This document shows, piece after piece, positions 35,276 to 48,700 of a stretch of DNA of 64,000 nt. Below the pieces are notes generated by a model. The model searched no databases. It worked only from the letters and a program-made list of their open reading frames with translations, and had not been told where the DNA came from. A program made the translations under genes and the position numbers. Origin of the DNA: Welwitschia mirabilis (taxonomy: Eukaryota > Gnetophyta > Gnetopsida > Welwitschiales); assembly GCA_051453625.1 (NCBI GenBank), contig JBOZIK010000001.1, positions 211,914,945 through 211,978,944 of the forward strand, given 5' to 3'. Within the stretch, counting starts at the first letter, position 1; the number at the start of each line of letters is the position of its first letter.

Positions 35276-36900
35276 TATAAGATAACATTCAATTGCATTA
35301 TGCATTTACTAAGGGTAATTATAATGTATTTTTAATTTTTCCCTTTGTTCTATCAAGTAGGACAAGAAGTTAAACATTTAGTATGACACTTCCTCAGAAT
35401 AAGCATTTGGATGAAATGTTATATAAAATTATGTTCCAACAAACCAAATACATGAAAAAAACAATACATCATATGATTTTTTATCCTTCTCAACAATCAT
35501 CAAAGTTTGACACATTAAATTGAGATTGTGCAATGTCACCATGCATACTATAGTAGAACAAGGACCTAAACTATTAAATTTTATTTTAGATGAGGACAAT
35601 CCTTTTTATAATATAATGAAGTTTTATAACATAGATAAAGGTAGCATAATTGAAGAGGTAATGAGGCTTCCAATTCGATAATCTAACATCTTAAATTAGT
35701 TTAAAATGTTGTTCATGAGATAACATGTTTATTTTTATATGTTAAATGTGTTAGGAAACAGGCCTCTTCTATGTCTAATGTCTTTAGGAATATACATCTT
35801 TCTTGTACATGTAATATGTTAAAAAGCATGTCATATTTAAAGCCTCTCTCCTTTATTAGATAGTTTCATGTTTAATAAATATTAATCTTGTGATTTTATA
35901 GTAACAAATATTTTTTATTTATTTAGTTCTCTACTTTATGTTTGTCAACATATGTAGGGTTTTAATGTATGTTTTTTATTTAAGAAAAACAAAACCTAGT
36001 AGATGTTTTGTGATGCAAATTATATAGCCATCGCAAATTATGTATGCATTTTTTAACACTTGTGTAAATTTGTAATACTAGTCATGGAAGAATCACAAAG
36101 TTAATTTGTAATGCTTGAGACCCAACCATTACAAGAAAAAGGTCACAAAAATATTTCCTCACCCCTTAAACACAATGCATAAGAATAACACCACGAAAGC
36201 CATTCGTGATGATTAAAATGTGTGTGTCTTTTAAGCAATCTTTAAGTATCACATTATAATGATATATATAACAAAATACTAAAATAAATTTTTTATTTGT
36301 ATCAATATTCAAAATGCATTTAGAATCAATAAGACTATTATGTTATTATCTAATAATAAAATTTTCTACTTATGCGTTCATAGTTACAATGTATGATTTG
36401 TCGACAAAGATTAAAAAACTCTAAAAGACTAATAGTAACACTAGTAGTTATACATAGTAAACATATAATGATAGTAATAAGTTAAGATGCATCAATTTTA
36501 AATGGTATATAGTGAAACATTAGCATAATATAAGAATAATTCGACATCTTATTTGATTGTAGCAGTAGTTGGAGATAATATAATTAATTAGCTTAGCACC
36601 TACAAAATTAATTAAAGAAGTTACATGCACTTTTGATTTCTCAAGACTTTGATTAAGTATATGAGTTGTATTAGCCACTCATCATTGCAATTTCATAATA
36701 TACATTATGATCTTACCAGAATTAACATTATATAAGAAATTTATGAGTAAAGTTTAAAAAATTTAGTTTCTTGAAAAAGTATATAGGTTAAGATAAAATA
36801 CTAGTAAATCATAATGATAATAGTAGATGTCAGTGTAATAAATGATGATGCTAATAGCTATATGATAAATTACTACTACTCACTATGTTGAGCCTTACAT
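35276..36900. other. AT-rich DNA, nothing recognised
   Basis: No gene is seen on either strand. Confidence 0.4.
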
Positions 36901-36924
36901 TGTTTCAGATTACGCAAGTTTTTG

Positions 36925-37070
36925 GACATGATTAGAGAGTCATTCCATAGGCCCATCCACCCACTTCGACGGCCGGGTGTTTCTCATGCTCATTTGAGTA
37001 GATCATGGCATATGCCCATACCAGTTGGACGGGCCTCCACTATACAACAAACCTTTAGGCTTGTATCAAT
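36925..37070. other. GC-rich island of unknown nature
   Basis: About 145 bp, including CCACTTCGACGGCCGGGTG and AGTTGGACGGGCCTCC, stand out from AT-rich surroundings. GGCCCATCC and the later GGACGGGCC form a short imperfect inverted pair. It matches no tRNA, rRNA or plastid segment recognised here. Confidence 0.4.
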
Positions 37071-40000
37071 TAGAATGTGTTATTTGTATCATTAACATAA
37101 TAATTTCCATATCAACATGACTTCATGTGGGTAGCGAATTTTAGGAAAGAAGTAAACAAGATGATATGAAACTTACATGCTCTCTTCGTAGAACAAATGA
37201 AAGATGTGATAAACGACACTAGAATAACATATTATGCTAAATATTTAATTTGGAATTGCTCAATATCCTTCACATTATCTTGGTCTTATTAATAGTTATG
37301 AGGAAAACCTCTACATGATTAAATGCCTTAATGTTATCATATAATTATAATGCATTTGGGAAAAGCTAAATTTATCACCAATCAAAATACCTATAAAATT
37401 ATTATTTTAATCAATAAGGTTTTCTAAACTTTAAAAAAGATTACCAATGATAGTCTATACTTCTTTTTCCTGATTTTGTTTGTTATGGTTAAAGGCTATT
37501 TTTGTTCTTTTAGTTCTCATTTTTGTCTTCTTTTTGTTCAAACCAAAATAGTTTGATGGTTAACATGTTTACTTTTGTCGACTTGGTTTCTTTGGTTCCT
37601 AAACGTGACAAAATGGAGGTATAGGAAAACAAAAAAGGATTCTTAAGAAAGATAAAACCTTATAACATTGCATGTAATTTTCCATACGAGATGTGTTTGC
37701 ATTTTTAATTTTCTCAATTATTAGTTTTAGTTTCATCACATTTACTTTTTCACAAATATTTGTGTATTAATGCGGCTCATAACTCTAAATGGATCAATTC
37801 ATTTCTATAATAACTTTTGTGAATAAATATTTAATTATTACTATATTCTATAAGGTATCTAGGCAATTTTTTGAGGTCATGAACTTGGTTTAATCTATGA
37901 TTTGTAAATCTCTATAAATGAAAAAGATGTAATCCATAGTCATACCCTATATAGTCCATGACTCGAATTTTATGAAGTTACGTTGAAGGGGTATGGAGCA
38001 CAAATGGTATGATTGATTAATTATATAGTTTATTCACTTCCATTTATTTATTTATTTGCTCATTTATGTGTTCCAAAAGCATAGTTTGCAATTACTCATT
38101 CAAATACAATAAAGTACTAATTAAGTCAAGGACCATTTGTATCATTTTTTAATCTATAAGCATAAAATAAAAAGAAAATTTAGCTACTAAGTAGTCACAA
38201 TTTTTAAAGATAACATATAAAGTAATTGATAACATATAAACTAATTGGAAAAAGGAATATAAGAGTGTGAAGGTAGAAATGAATTACGGTTTCATCCTTA
38301 GGGACAAGAAACCACAAAAGTAAAATGTAGTTGATAACATAAAATATTTAAAGTTTATTTTAAGACCCTTGTTCCTAAGCTTCAGAACAATGAATCAAGA
38401 AGCGACTAAGCTTAGCTTTAAATAAACACAAATTCACCTCATACAATACCCTATTGTATTAAACAACATATGACGCATTGCCTATTTCTCCATACTTGCA
38501 CCATTAAATTAGGTATGAGTACAATTCATACAACCTCCTCTTAGTGGTGCTTCCAACACACAATTGTTTTTTCATTGTAATCAATAATGCATGTCCTCTA
38601 GGTATAGTAAGAAAGAATGAATTGGAGTTAAATTTTGATTTGCTTTGATTTAGATACAAGGTGTACCCTCTTAATAGTAATGGAAATGGTAGTCGCATAT
38701 TTAGATATTAAATCATGAAGTAAATAAACTTTCAAATTATCTTACTAACAACATATCCAAGGTTACATTTCAAAGAAAGTTAAGACCTTTTCTGAGCTTG
38801 CATAATGCTATGTATCAAAAAATTGCTTGATCTTTAAATAAATGCAACCTAGTAGCTCTCTAGAGGCCTCATGTTTTAAATTATCATCACAATTAGACAA
38901 CCCTATAGACCAACAAAAAATTGACCTTATCTATACCTAGATCTCCTCAATTGTTATCATTATTTATCAATTTAAGATTTCACACTTGAATATGTTTGAT
39001 GGAATGTAACACTTGTTAAAGCAGCATAACACACCATGTAATTCTAAAGGTAAGTTGCACACAAAATAGGCATTATAGTTTGTCATTGCCTCACCTCGCT
39101 CAAGTGTCAACCACCCATCTTACCTACACAAGGGTGCACTTCACTTGAATACTATAGCTAAGGCCAACCACCTGCACAAGTGTATAATCTCACTGAATTA
39201 CTTCGGGATGTTGTAATGAAAGAATCGGTAGTGTATTGGGTAGTGAGATGACTCTCACACATCATGAAGAGCTTGGCCTGAGTACGATGAGATAGGCATA
39301 AACCAATAGATAAAGACACCCATAGTCCTAAGGATCACTTTGCCCTCACAGATTTTCAATTAAGCAACGTTGATATAGAATGAAAAGATTGTACGTTTTT
39401 ATAAGTAGAAATTGCAATTTGAATGATCATCTATACTATATAAAGCCCAAGTTGATGATACAACATAAAGCCCAAGTAAAGCTCGAGTCAATGGTGGATC
39501 CGTGAATGTCGACCACCCCACACAACATAATTACTCAATGGAGTGGCCAAAACCAATGCCCTTAAATGATCTTAGTAACATAATCTAAAATGAAAGGAAG
39601 TGGTCATTTTGTGAAAGATCTACCTTTACGCAAATCTTTTTAAGATTTCCTACCTTAATCCATATTGTAACCTTTTTTCTTTTCTATTTTAAACAATGAT
39701 GCTACTCAACTTAGTCTATCATAACTAGCTAACTCGATTCTATTAAGAAAATCTTGTAAAATTGTTGGAATTTGAAAAGTTAAGCAATATAGTAGAGAAG
39801 ATTTAAATATTCTTCCATGTCGATTAAAAAGATAAAAGGGAGGACTCTTCTAAACTCAAGAAGGTAGGTTTGGGAGCCAGTAAAGAGTTGTTTCAATGGG
39901 TTTTTCATAGGCTTCAATTATATTGTCATTTTGACCTCCTTAGTCCTACATTTTGTTTCCAAACACTCTTTAACTATATTCCAATGTAATTTTGTCATTT

Positions 40001-41140
40001 TGTTGGAAATGGATCCTTTCCTAACAAAGATAAGATAATGAGTAAAAGAAAACGAATCACTTACAAAGTTATATATATATCCACTATTAGTTATAACAAG
40101 TTAGTGAAAACATTTTAATTTTGAGCAAGATAATGAATTAGCACAAAGCAAGCGAAACCAAAAAAGGGAAGAGTAGGATGAGACTAAAGAGAATCAAATT
40201 TTTGACGATCAGTTAAAAACACTCAAAATAAGCAATGCCCTGAAAATCTGATTACAAAAGCCTATCATGAAAGGCTCTTACTAAAGTTGTTATCAAAGTA
40301 TAGTTTAAGCTAAAATTTGCAGAAGACGAACATATATGGCATACTGTTTAATAACGAAGAAAGTCAAATTCCTAATTTTGGAACATTAAAAAATTGTGCT
40401 TTTGAGTACGGATATCAATGCAACAATCTGAAGCTAACAACATTAAGCAATCATATACGTAAAGAAGAAGAATATGAGGAGTGTCAGATCACATTTATCT
40501 CCTCCTATAATGAGTGTTAAGAAATTGAGTTACATGCTCCAATGGAATCTCCAAGACAAAATGTATGATGTATGGAAAACAAGTTTGATATCACAATTCT
40601 TGACAAGCTTTTATAGGCTTGACAGAATGATTATCTAAAATGCTATGGTAGAGGCCAAAGTCATGCAATGTGCTGCACCAAGCCTATTTCACGTATGCCA
40701 TTGACAATGCCCAAGAGAAAGTGTGATGGATACCCACAATCTTAAAAGGATAAAAAGCCCAAACACATCTACTAACACTCCAGTTCTCTTTTCATTACTC
40801 TTTTCAAATAAACAATTTTTTTGTGTATATTATTAGTTCTACTGCAAATCCATTCTCAGAACCTACATTATCAGATATGATACAAGGGTAGCACAATAAG
40901 TAAGAGAAGAAAGAAAACTCAAAAACTCAAGCTCTCATAAAATAAATAAATGGCAAAAAAAAAAATGACAGAGGGCATTGGGGCATAAGAGGTGGAAAAA
41001 AGAGAGTTATAACACGTTTAACCATTTTGTTGAGTAAGACGTTTTGGAAAGAGAGAAGCTACAGAGTCTTCCCAAGGCAAGCTACTTGCACATCTAATGA
41101 AGCAAAATATCAACACTTTATATTAACTTGTTAAAAGCTC
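37071..41140. other. AT-rich DNA with an LTR-like stretch near 39.0-39.6 kb
   Basis: No supported gene. The part from about 39060 to 39560 is less AT-rich and reads like a decayed LTR or untranslated region (for example CACCTGCACAAGTG, TAAAGCCCAAG repeated twice near 39440-39475), but no partner copy or coding part was found. Confidence 0.35.
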
Positions 41141-41415
41141 ATATTCAGCCTTCTTTTTGGAATACTATATAGCTTTGGGAAAGATGGGCTGGCTTAGCTA
41201 GGTAGGTGTAGGTGTCCCTGATTCATCACCCTACGTAACCACTGTAGTTGTATGAAAACCAGAACATTGTAGCCTGCTGACAGATGGCGTCTTGTTATGT
41301 AGAAGCATGTGAGTATCACCGTTGAAGAAGGAAGGCTCGTCATCACGAGTAATGGGGTCGGGGTGATTGCACACTGTATATCGTAGCCAACAAATATGTC
41401 ACATCACTAGCATGG

Positions 41416-41556
41416 CTATATAAGGAAAAGACGGAGCCAGGGTGGGGACTTGTGCTTCAAAGATTATTGCAAACAATGGTATGCAAGAAGTGCATGAAAA
41501 ACATAACACATTCTAATTATTCTAGTGGTAATCATAGAAAAGCAGCAGGGATATAA
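41416..41556 (+). promoter_or_regulatory. Orphan TATA box followed by a 26-codon frame
   Basis: CTATATAAGG (41416-41425) is a strong plant TATA box in a locally GC-richer stretch (41150-41470). The first ATG downstream (41476) opens a 26-codon frame beginning M-V-C-K-K-C and stopping at 41556. It could be the promoter of an unrecognised transcript or non-coding RNA, or chance. No intron donor with a clear continuation was found. Confidence 0.35.
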
Positions 41557-42725
41557 GAAACACAGCCATTTAAGATGACTTAAGCAATCACAATGTAACA
41601 CCAGTACATATTTATTTGTGGCACTTAATCAAAAGTGTAGTCACCTACATTTTTCAACAATGCTGAATATAAATTTTACATCTCAAAAAATAAAAACAAA
41701 ATAATTTGAATCCCAATGAATGTTGAATCCTTACATGACATAAGAGAAACTTGAAAGCAAGGCAAGCCATCTTAGATCATGTATCTGCATATTGAACTAT
41801 AGAGAGAAGTTCACAGAAGGTAACCTCCCCACAGGATTGTGTACTTGAGATTTCAATCTTTCAATATGAGATGATAGAGTGCAGCCACAATGGACCTTAC
41901 AGAAGGACACCGTTAAAATGTGTGCTAAGCATTCTGGGTAAATCAGTCTTCCTATAATTTTGTTCTTATGGTTATTTAAAGAACCCAAAAAAGAATCTGC
42001 CAACAAAAACTAACATAAGGTCAGTCAACCTGCATGGGTCTAACAACTCAGTGTTTGCTTGTCTAAATCCCTGAAATCAGAGATAATATATGAAAAGCAA
42101 AACTATCTCTTCAAGAGTTGAAAATTTAGTCGACACCATAAGTTGTGTATTGATCCTTAGTGATACATCAAAATCTACATTGGCAAGAACTGACACCCAT
42201 CCCATGTCTTCAGCATGCAGGTTCAGAGCACAGTTTGTACTTATCTCGTGAAAAACTGGAGAAAATCATCAGCCCATTTCTTAAAGATACTACATTTGAT
42301 ATCATTCTCTTCGAACAGCAGAAAAAAGCCGATCTTAGAAAGGATAACAGATATGTTCCTGAATATTCATGAAACAGGATACTTTGGAGAACCAGTTGCT
42401 CTTGAGATCAACTGCTGACAATGAAAGATAAAAAGAACAGAGTGCAACAAAATGTCATATGGCAAGAGATAAAAAAACCAAGATGTAGCAACAGGACAAA
42501 TGATGGGAAGATTAGAAGTTATATGACTGAAAAAGATCATGAGACTCGAAAGCAAACTTGTAGCCCAAAGAAAACGATTTTGCAAGTATAGTGGAAGCAA
42601 AGCAAACAAAAATCATAACACGCTCTGTAAGATAGACTCATCAAGTTCTACTCAAAACAGGCATTCCTGTGGTCTTTTTCAAAACCAGTGACCAGATACT
42701 AGAGATGTGGCCATACCATGCATCT
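41557..42725 (-). other. Region downstream of the MOS11-like gene, possible 3' UTR
   Basis: It lies 3' of the stop codon on the minus strand. The minus strand has an AATAAA at 41611-41616 that could serve polyadenylation, but this would make the untranslated region about 1.1 kb. Several short frames here overlap on both strands and show no family features. Confidence 0.3.
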
Positions 42726-45700
42726 TCAAGTCATTGTCCCTGTACCAGTTTTAGAAGTTTTATTTGCTTCTGATGAAGTATTATTGAGCGATTGCAATCC
42801 AAACCTGTCAACAATAAATATTAACACAAACCATGAACATGGATTTGGTTTATGGCATTAGTTTATATATCTAATTGCAAATGTAATATTGAATAAGGGA
42901 AAAAGGAATTCAAAAAGAAATCTTCCTATTTACCTGGAAGCCCTTGCTTTTCTCTTCTCCTCTTCTGAAACCAATCCAAATCTCACTGCACGAGCTTTCT
43001 TCCTACCCTCTTCATCATAGGCAGAATTCGTTACTAGACCAAATCTGTCCACATTAGCCATAGTGTAACGAAATTCCAGTAAACAGGAAACAAATCCTTT
43101 TTAAAGCACACATGACATTAAAATTCAAATGAAGTTATCAACTGGTGAAAACCTTTCAGCCCTTGCTTTTCTCTTTTTTTCTTCAGCAACTTGTTCAAGC
43201 TTTTTTGGTTCAGAAGATTTGGTCTCAGAAGGAATAGTTCCACCAAATCTGTCAACAAAAAAAAAGGAAAGAAAAAAGATCAATCCAATGTATTTAAAAA
43301 GGATAGCTCTAAAAATCCACGCAAACACAAAATCTAATACCGTAATAGGAAAACGACAATAACCAATCACCATGGACGTCTAAGTTTTATAAATTACAGA
43401 GAAAAAAATTCATAAAGAAATAGTTAAAACAGTACGATAAAACCAATCTAATACATGTTAATTTATTTCATGGAGGCTTACATGAGTTTTCTATTCTTTT
43501 TAAATCCATTTCATTCATGCCCTTTTAAATTCACTTCACTCATCTGTGCCGATTGCTAATTTGAGCATCACACTGCTAATGTCATGGAATAATTAGTACA
43601 TGGACATTACAGTTAGAATTGCTGACAGTGGCTTCTATGCTAATGGCAAAACAAACTTTCTCTTGTTTCCTGTATTTTCAATTTTTGATGATTAGTTTAT
43701 TAGTTAACCAGACCTGATTAAGTTATTGATAGACACAAGCAATCAGCAGAGTTCCATGTTGACTGGTACATAATAATTACATAAACACTGAATTTTCATT
43801 TCACTAGATGATGTGATGTTATCAAGTTTACCATTCGGGTGTGCTTATAGGAAATTGAAGTCTATAGAAAAAGAAGACACCAATGAAAAGCCAGATGCAA
43901 GAAGCAAGAATACAGAATTCTGCTCCTTTACTAGATATATACGTCTGAAACAGTGGAAAAGGCATGTTAAAAATCCACCATGATGGGAAGGTTCAGACTT
44001 CAGACACCAAGGCTTTGAACTGGCAATGATGTCCATCTTACATCTCATAATCTAGTTTTGTGAGACAATGAAGCTAACTCAAGATTCCCATGTTGATTGG
44101 TAAATAATTACATATAAATTGCACTGTCATTTGAGTACACGATGTGATGTTACTAGCTCCAGGATTAGCAGAGAAGCCAATCGGAAGGCAAATTCAAGAA
44201 CAAACGATAGACCATTCTGCTCCTCTACTAACTAATATGCATCTGGTACAATGGAAAAGGCATCATTAAAATCCACCATGATGGGAGGGTTCAGACCACA
44301 AGGTTTTCATGGGAGGTTTCAGACCACAAGGCTTTCATGGGAGGGTTCAGACCACAAGACTTTGGGAGCTTCACAGAATCAGAATTCAGGAGGAAAATTA
44401 TTGGAAGCAAAAAGCTCATATTAACTACTTATAAGATGGAGATAGGCACTCAAAATCCTTTTTCAGACTAGTCAATAACAGAAGAGAAACAAATATAATT
44501 AAAAAGGATTATTGGAAAGATCGGACCTATGCGAAGAATTGAGTTTAGCAAGCCTTCATAGAAAATTTGCAGGAGTTGTGGGCTATCGCAAATGAAGCAA
44601 ATCCTTCAACTTTATAGACAAAATCATGGCAAGAAGAAAACCTCTACAAAGACTAAAAACTGATAAAGTGTAGAAAGCTTTTAAGAAAATGAAATTAAAT
44701 CGCAACCCTCGACCTGATGGTTGGACAGTGGAGTTCTTCAAAGAGTATTGAAAGATAATAAGAAAGCCAATTGAGTTAGTGTTTAATAAGGCGATGAACC
44801 TGGAGATAGTTCCACGTGCTTCGAACAACACCCATGTGGCCATGATCCCGAAAAAAACAAGAGGCTTATCAGGTTTGGGATTATAGACCAGTTAGCGTTT
44901 GCAATGCCATTTACAAAATTTTCGCCCAGGTGTGGGTGGCAAGAATTCTTATAGCAAGTGGTGTGACTGAACTAGGTAAGTTTTCCAGAGAATAGATCTA
45001 TCTTAGACCAGGTAATTTTTAATCAGAAATTATTCCATTTAATCCTAACGAAAAAGAGGAGGGTTTATGCTTTGAAGTTAGATATTAGAAAAGCTTATAA
45101 TAATGTTTCTTGGAGGTTTCTCGAACATGTCATGTCTACTAAAGGCTCCGCACCCCAATTTGTTAGCTTAATCATCCAAATGCAGCAATTAGCAAGATTT
45201 AGTCTGACATGAAATCAAAACATCCACGGTTTTTTTTAGTGCAGGGGCAGACTTAAGGCAGGAGAATCCCCTCTCACCTTACTTACTCATTATAGTGTTG
45301 GATGTCCCGCAAGGCTATGTAAGGGAAGAACATGAAGAAGGGATAAAGGCTCACAAAATGAGCATTACGTATAATCATTTAGTAGATGATTACATCATCT
45401 TTTTTGAAGTTAATATTCAAGAAATTTCAACCACTAAGCAAGCGTTGGAAACTTTTGCAAAGGAGTCTTGACTTACTATCAGCTGGCATATAAGCAGAGC
45501 TTACTTCATCAATAGTTGGACTAGTGTTCAGCTAACAATTGAAAGGTAACTTTAGTATAAGAAGAGGAAATGTCAAGGATGTTTATTTGGATATTGCAAT
45601 GTTCAGTTGGAATAAGGTTGGTTTGTGCAGAGAACTCATTCACAAAATGCACAAAAATTCCACAAATGTCATCTTCTTGTCCAGTAAAGGGAGAATCATA

Positions 45701-48700
45701 TTGGCTAATACCATAATGCTGCAATAGCCAAGTACAATGCCTCTATTGGAGTCCTCCTGGAAAAAAGTTAAAGAAGTCCTAAACAGATTGATTAGGAACT
45801 TCATCTAGGAAGGAGTCAAGGGAGAGAGTAAAGCTTATGCAGTTGCGTGGAGTGATATAGGAAAACCAATGGAATCAAGGGGAAGGGGTATTCAAGACCA
45901 TAGAAACAGGATTTTTCTAGCAAGAATGAACTTGATTAGAAAAATCAAGGTGAAGGGAATCCCTCTTAAAAAGAAAATATAAAGATTAGGAGTCAAAGCG
46001 AGGGGATACCCCTTCTAGCAAGCGTTATGCAAAGGCAAAGAAGAGTTGGAGAGACTAATAAGCTTGAGGGTTGGCCAGGGAAATATCCCATTTTGGCCCT
46101 TAGGAGTGTTTAATGACAAGAGGCCAAATGATGTCAAGGAGTTAAGACCAGCAAAATTTTGGCTAAAAAATATTGTCAGCTTGAAGGCTAAGGACTACTA
46201 GAGAGGGGGGTGATTAACTCGCTCAGGGAACACAACAATAGACAGAACTATAAAATATTCACAAGGGCTGATGGATCAAACGAATATTAACCTGACTGTG
46301 AAAGGCGACCATAGAACAGTGGATGGGAACAAAGTTAATTCAAAGTCTATCTTAATCAAAAAATATGGAACGAATAAGCTGCTACAGAACATTTGGCAAT
46401 GTATTTCAATGGGCAGATATACAATTTTAAAATGGTTAGTTATCAAAGATAAAGTGCTAACAGCAGAAAATATTAGGAAGCATGGTTATAGGATCTCGTT
46501 TGATTCTAAAGCACGTGGGCAAACCGAAAGTACTCATCATCTATTTAGGGATTGTCCCACCACCCAGGGAGTTTGGAGGAGTTTTAATAAGAAATTAAAT
46601 TGGCCCCAATGTTTAAAAAGTCAGCAAAACTAAAAATTGGGCAACCTCAAAAATGAAAGTCATGTCAGTGAGTCAAAGACTAGCCAACAAAAGTTAGAAA
46701 AAAGGTCAATAATAAAATAAAAATAGAAACCATGTTTTTCAAATAAACTTTAACAACTATGAACATTATCAGAATGCATTGAACACTAGAACAATATGAT
46801 TAAAGGATGTGAAATGCTTTTTGTGATTGTTTTTCCAACATTACAAAATTGTTAAACAATAATAGAAAGATTAAGACAAATAAAAGAATACTTCCTCCAA
46901 AAAACTTTTACTAGATTCAATATTTCACTAAAACATACAAATGAGAGTACAATGATATGTAAATAATTAAATTAAGTTAATGAAACTATAATAACAATAT
47001 AAGAAGTTGATTTTTAAATAAGATCAAAGTAAAAATTTCTAGTTTGCATCTACAACATAGATCTAAGATTTTTTCCCTTTTTTTCCCTAATTTATTTGTT
47101 GCAGTGTGCCTTCACTTAGCTTTGCATCTTTTTTCCATCAACTACTACATAGACTTGAATTAAATTTAGAAATTGAGTATAAATTCATTTTTTGAATGAG
47201 AAGCTTATGCTAACTAGGTGAATTAATATTTATTATTTCCTTGGAAAATACCATGACTTTTCATTTAATATAAGGTTTGCAATCACCTTAAGAACCATGT
47301 CACATTGATATTTTCTAATAACTCAGTATAAATTAATGAACTAGTTCATATGATAACATCCTATACATTCATAACATTTGTAATTTAATTTTTATCATAT
47401 AAAGTAATGAACAGGATGTTGGTTAGATTTGCATTTCAGAGTAAGTACAGAAAAACCAATTTGAAAGTTTGAAGACATTTTTAAGAGACTATTTGGTAAA
47501 AGTTGGCAAAAAGACAGCAAACATATGCGCAAAACGTTGGCTATTCATTCTCTATTAGTCAGCAAAAAAAGTTGGCAAGACTCAAAAAAAGTCAACTTCA
47601 TTAAGTTGAGGCTACTAATCACCCCTATGGCTACTAATAGCCTCATTTTTAATCATTGACTGGCTCCAGATAGTTAATACTCTAGGCAAGTTTTTAGAAA
47701 TCCCTCTTTGGTTTCTTTGGGTTGTCCGAAATCAATTCATCTTCTCCAATATAAATCCAAGCATAAACGACATTCTTTGGAAAATTCAACAGAAAATCAT
47801 GAGTTTCTTAGTGGTGAAGCACAGGGGAAAGCATCCCTAGTTCAAACCTGCAAACGAAAAAGAGTTCAAAAGGAATGAAGAGATTTGGGACAGCACTGTA
47901 GCACTGGGTTGGAAGCTGTTCCTAGATTTGCAAGAAGACCCTAAATTCATCTGTGGCAAAGTGCTAATCAAAGGGAAATTAATTGTTGGACACGAGAGAC
48001 ATCTTGTGGCTCCGCAACTCATTTTTCAGGTGTTGTGGATTCTGAAGGAGGGAGACTGAATCTACTTATCTTAGGCATGATACAATAATGCATATCGTTA
48101 TTTGGGATAAAAGAGTCGCAAACGACAAAAGGGTTTATCAAGAAGGCTAAACTCCAAGAGCCATGGAACTTAGCCACTGATTTTATCGATCGATATACTA
48201 TTCAAGATGGCAACAACTCAAAGTTGAAGGGGTTGTACTTCAACTTCCTGTTGGCTCTCAGATAAGGAAGAAAACTGAATCTTCCCTTTTCTTTATTGAG
48301 AAATTGGAAGGACTGGCAGGCAATAGACACTCTAGATTAATTAAAAAACTCATTGAGTTTTATTCGGATTGCATATTCAAGTAATTCTCCTCCTCAAGCC
48401 CAGGCCTAAGTAGCTACAAAGGCCCGAGGCTTGGCCAACCCTCAAACACAGGCAACTTTTGCGAATGTCTCCTGGTGTAAGAGGAGACGGTTCGGCGTGG
48501 CCAGCAGGAGTGAGTGAACCTTTTGGAGATACTTCAGTTTCTTCCCAAGTAGAGGGTACTGAAGAGGGGTCTCAGTCCTAGCCTTGCAGGCAAAATGAAG
48601 AGGAACAAACCGCTAGACTGGAACAGTTGAACATGCAAGCAAAATTCAAAATGCAACCAAGGGAGAACAAGTGAATACAGACAGTGAAAATCTGGGTTAA

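Noticed and set aside
41476-41556. Possible first exon of a CRIPT-like gene (MVCKKC start)
   Set aside because: After six residues the similarity to the CRIPT N-terminus ends, and no continuing exon was found. Kept only as an orphan TATA observation.
42160-42609. Overlapping short frames on both strands downstream of the MOS11-like stop
   Set aside because: They contradict one another in frame and strand and have no recognisable domain. They lie in the probable 3' UTR or spacer.
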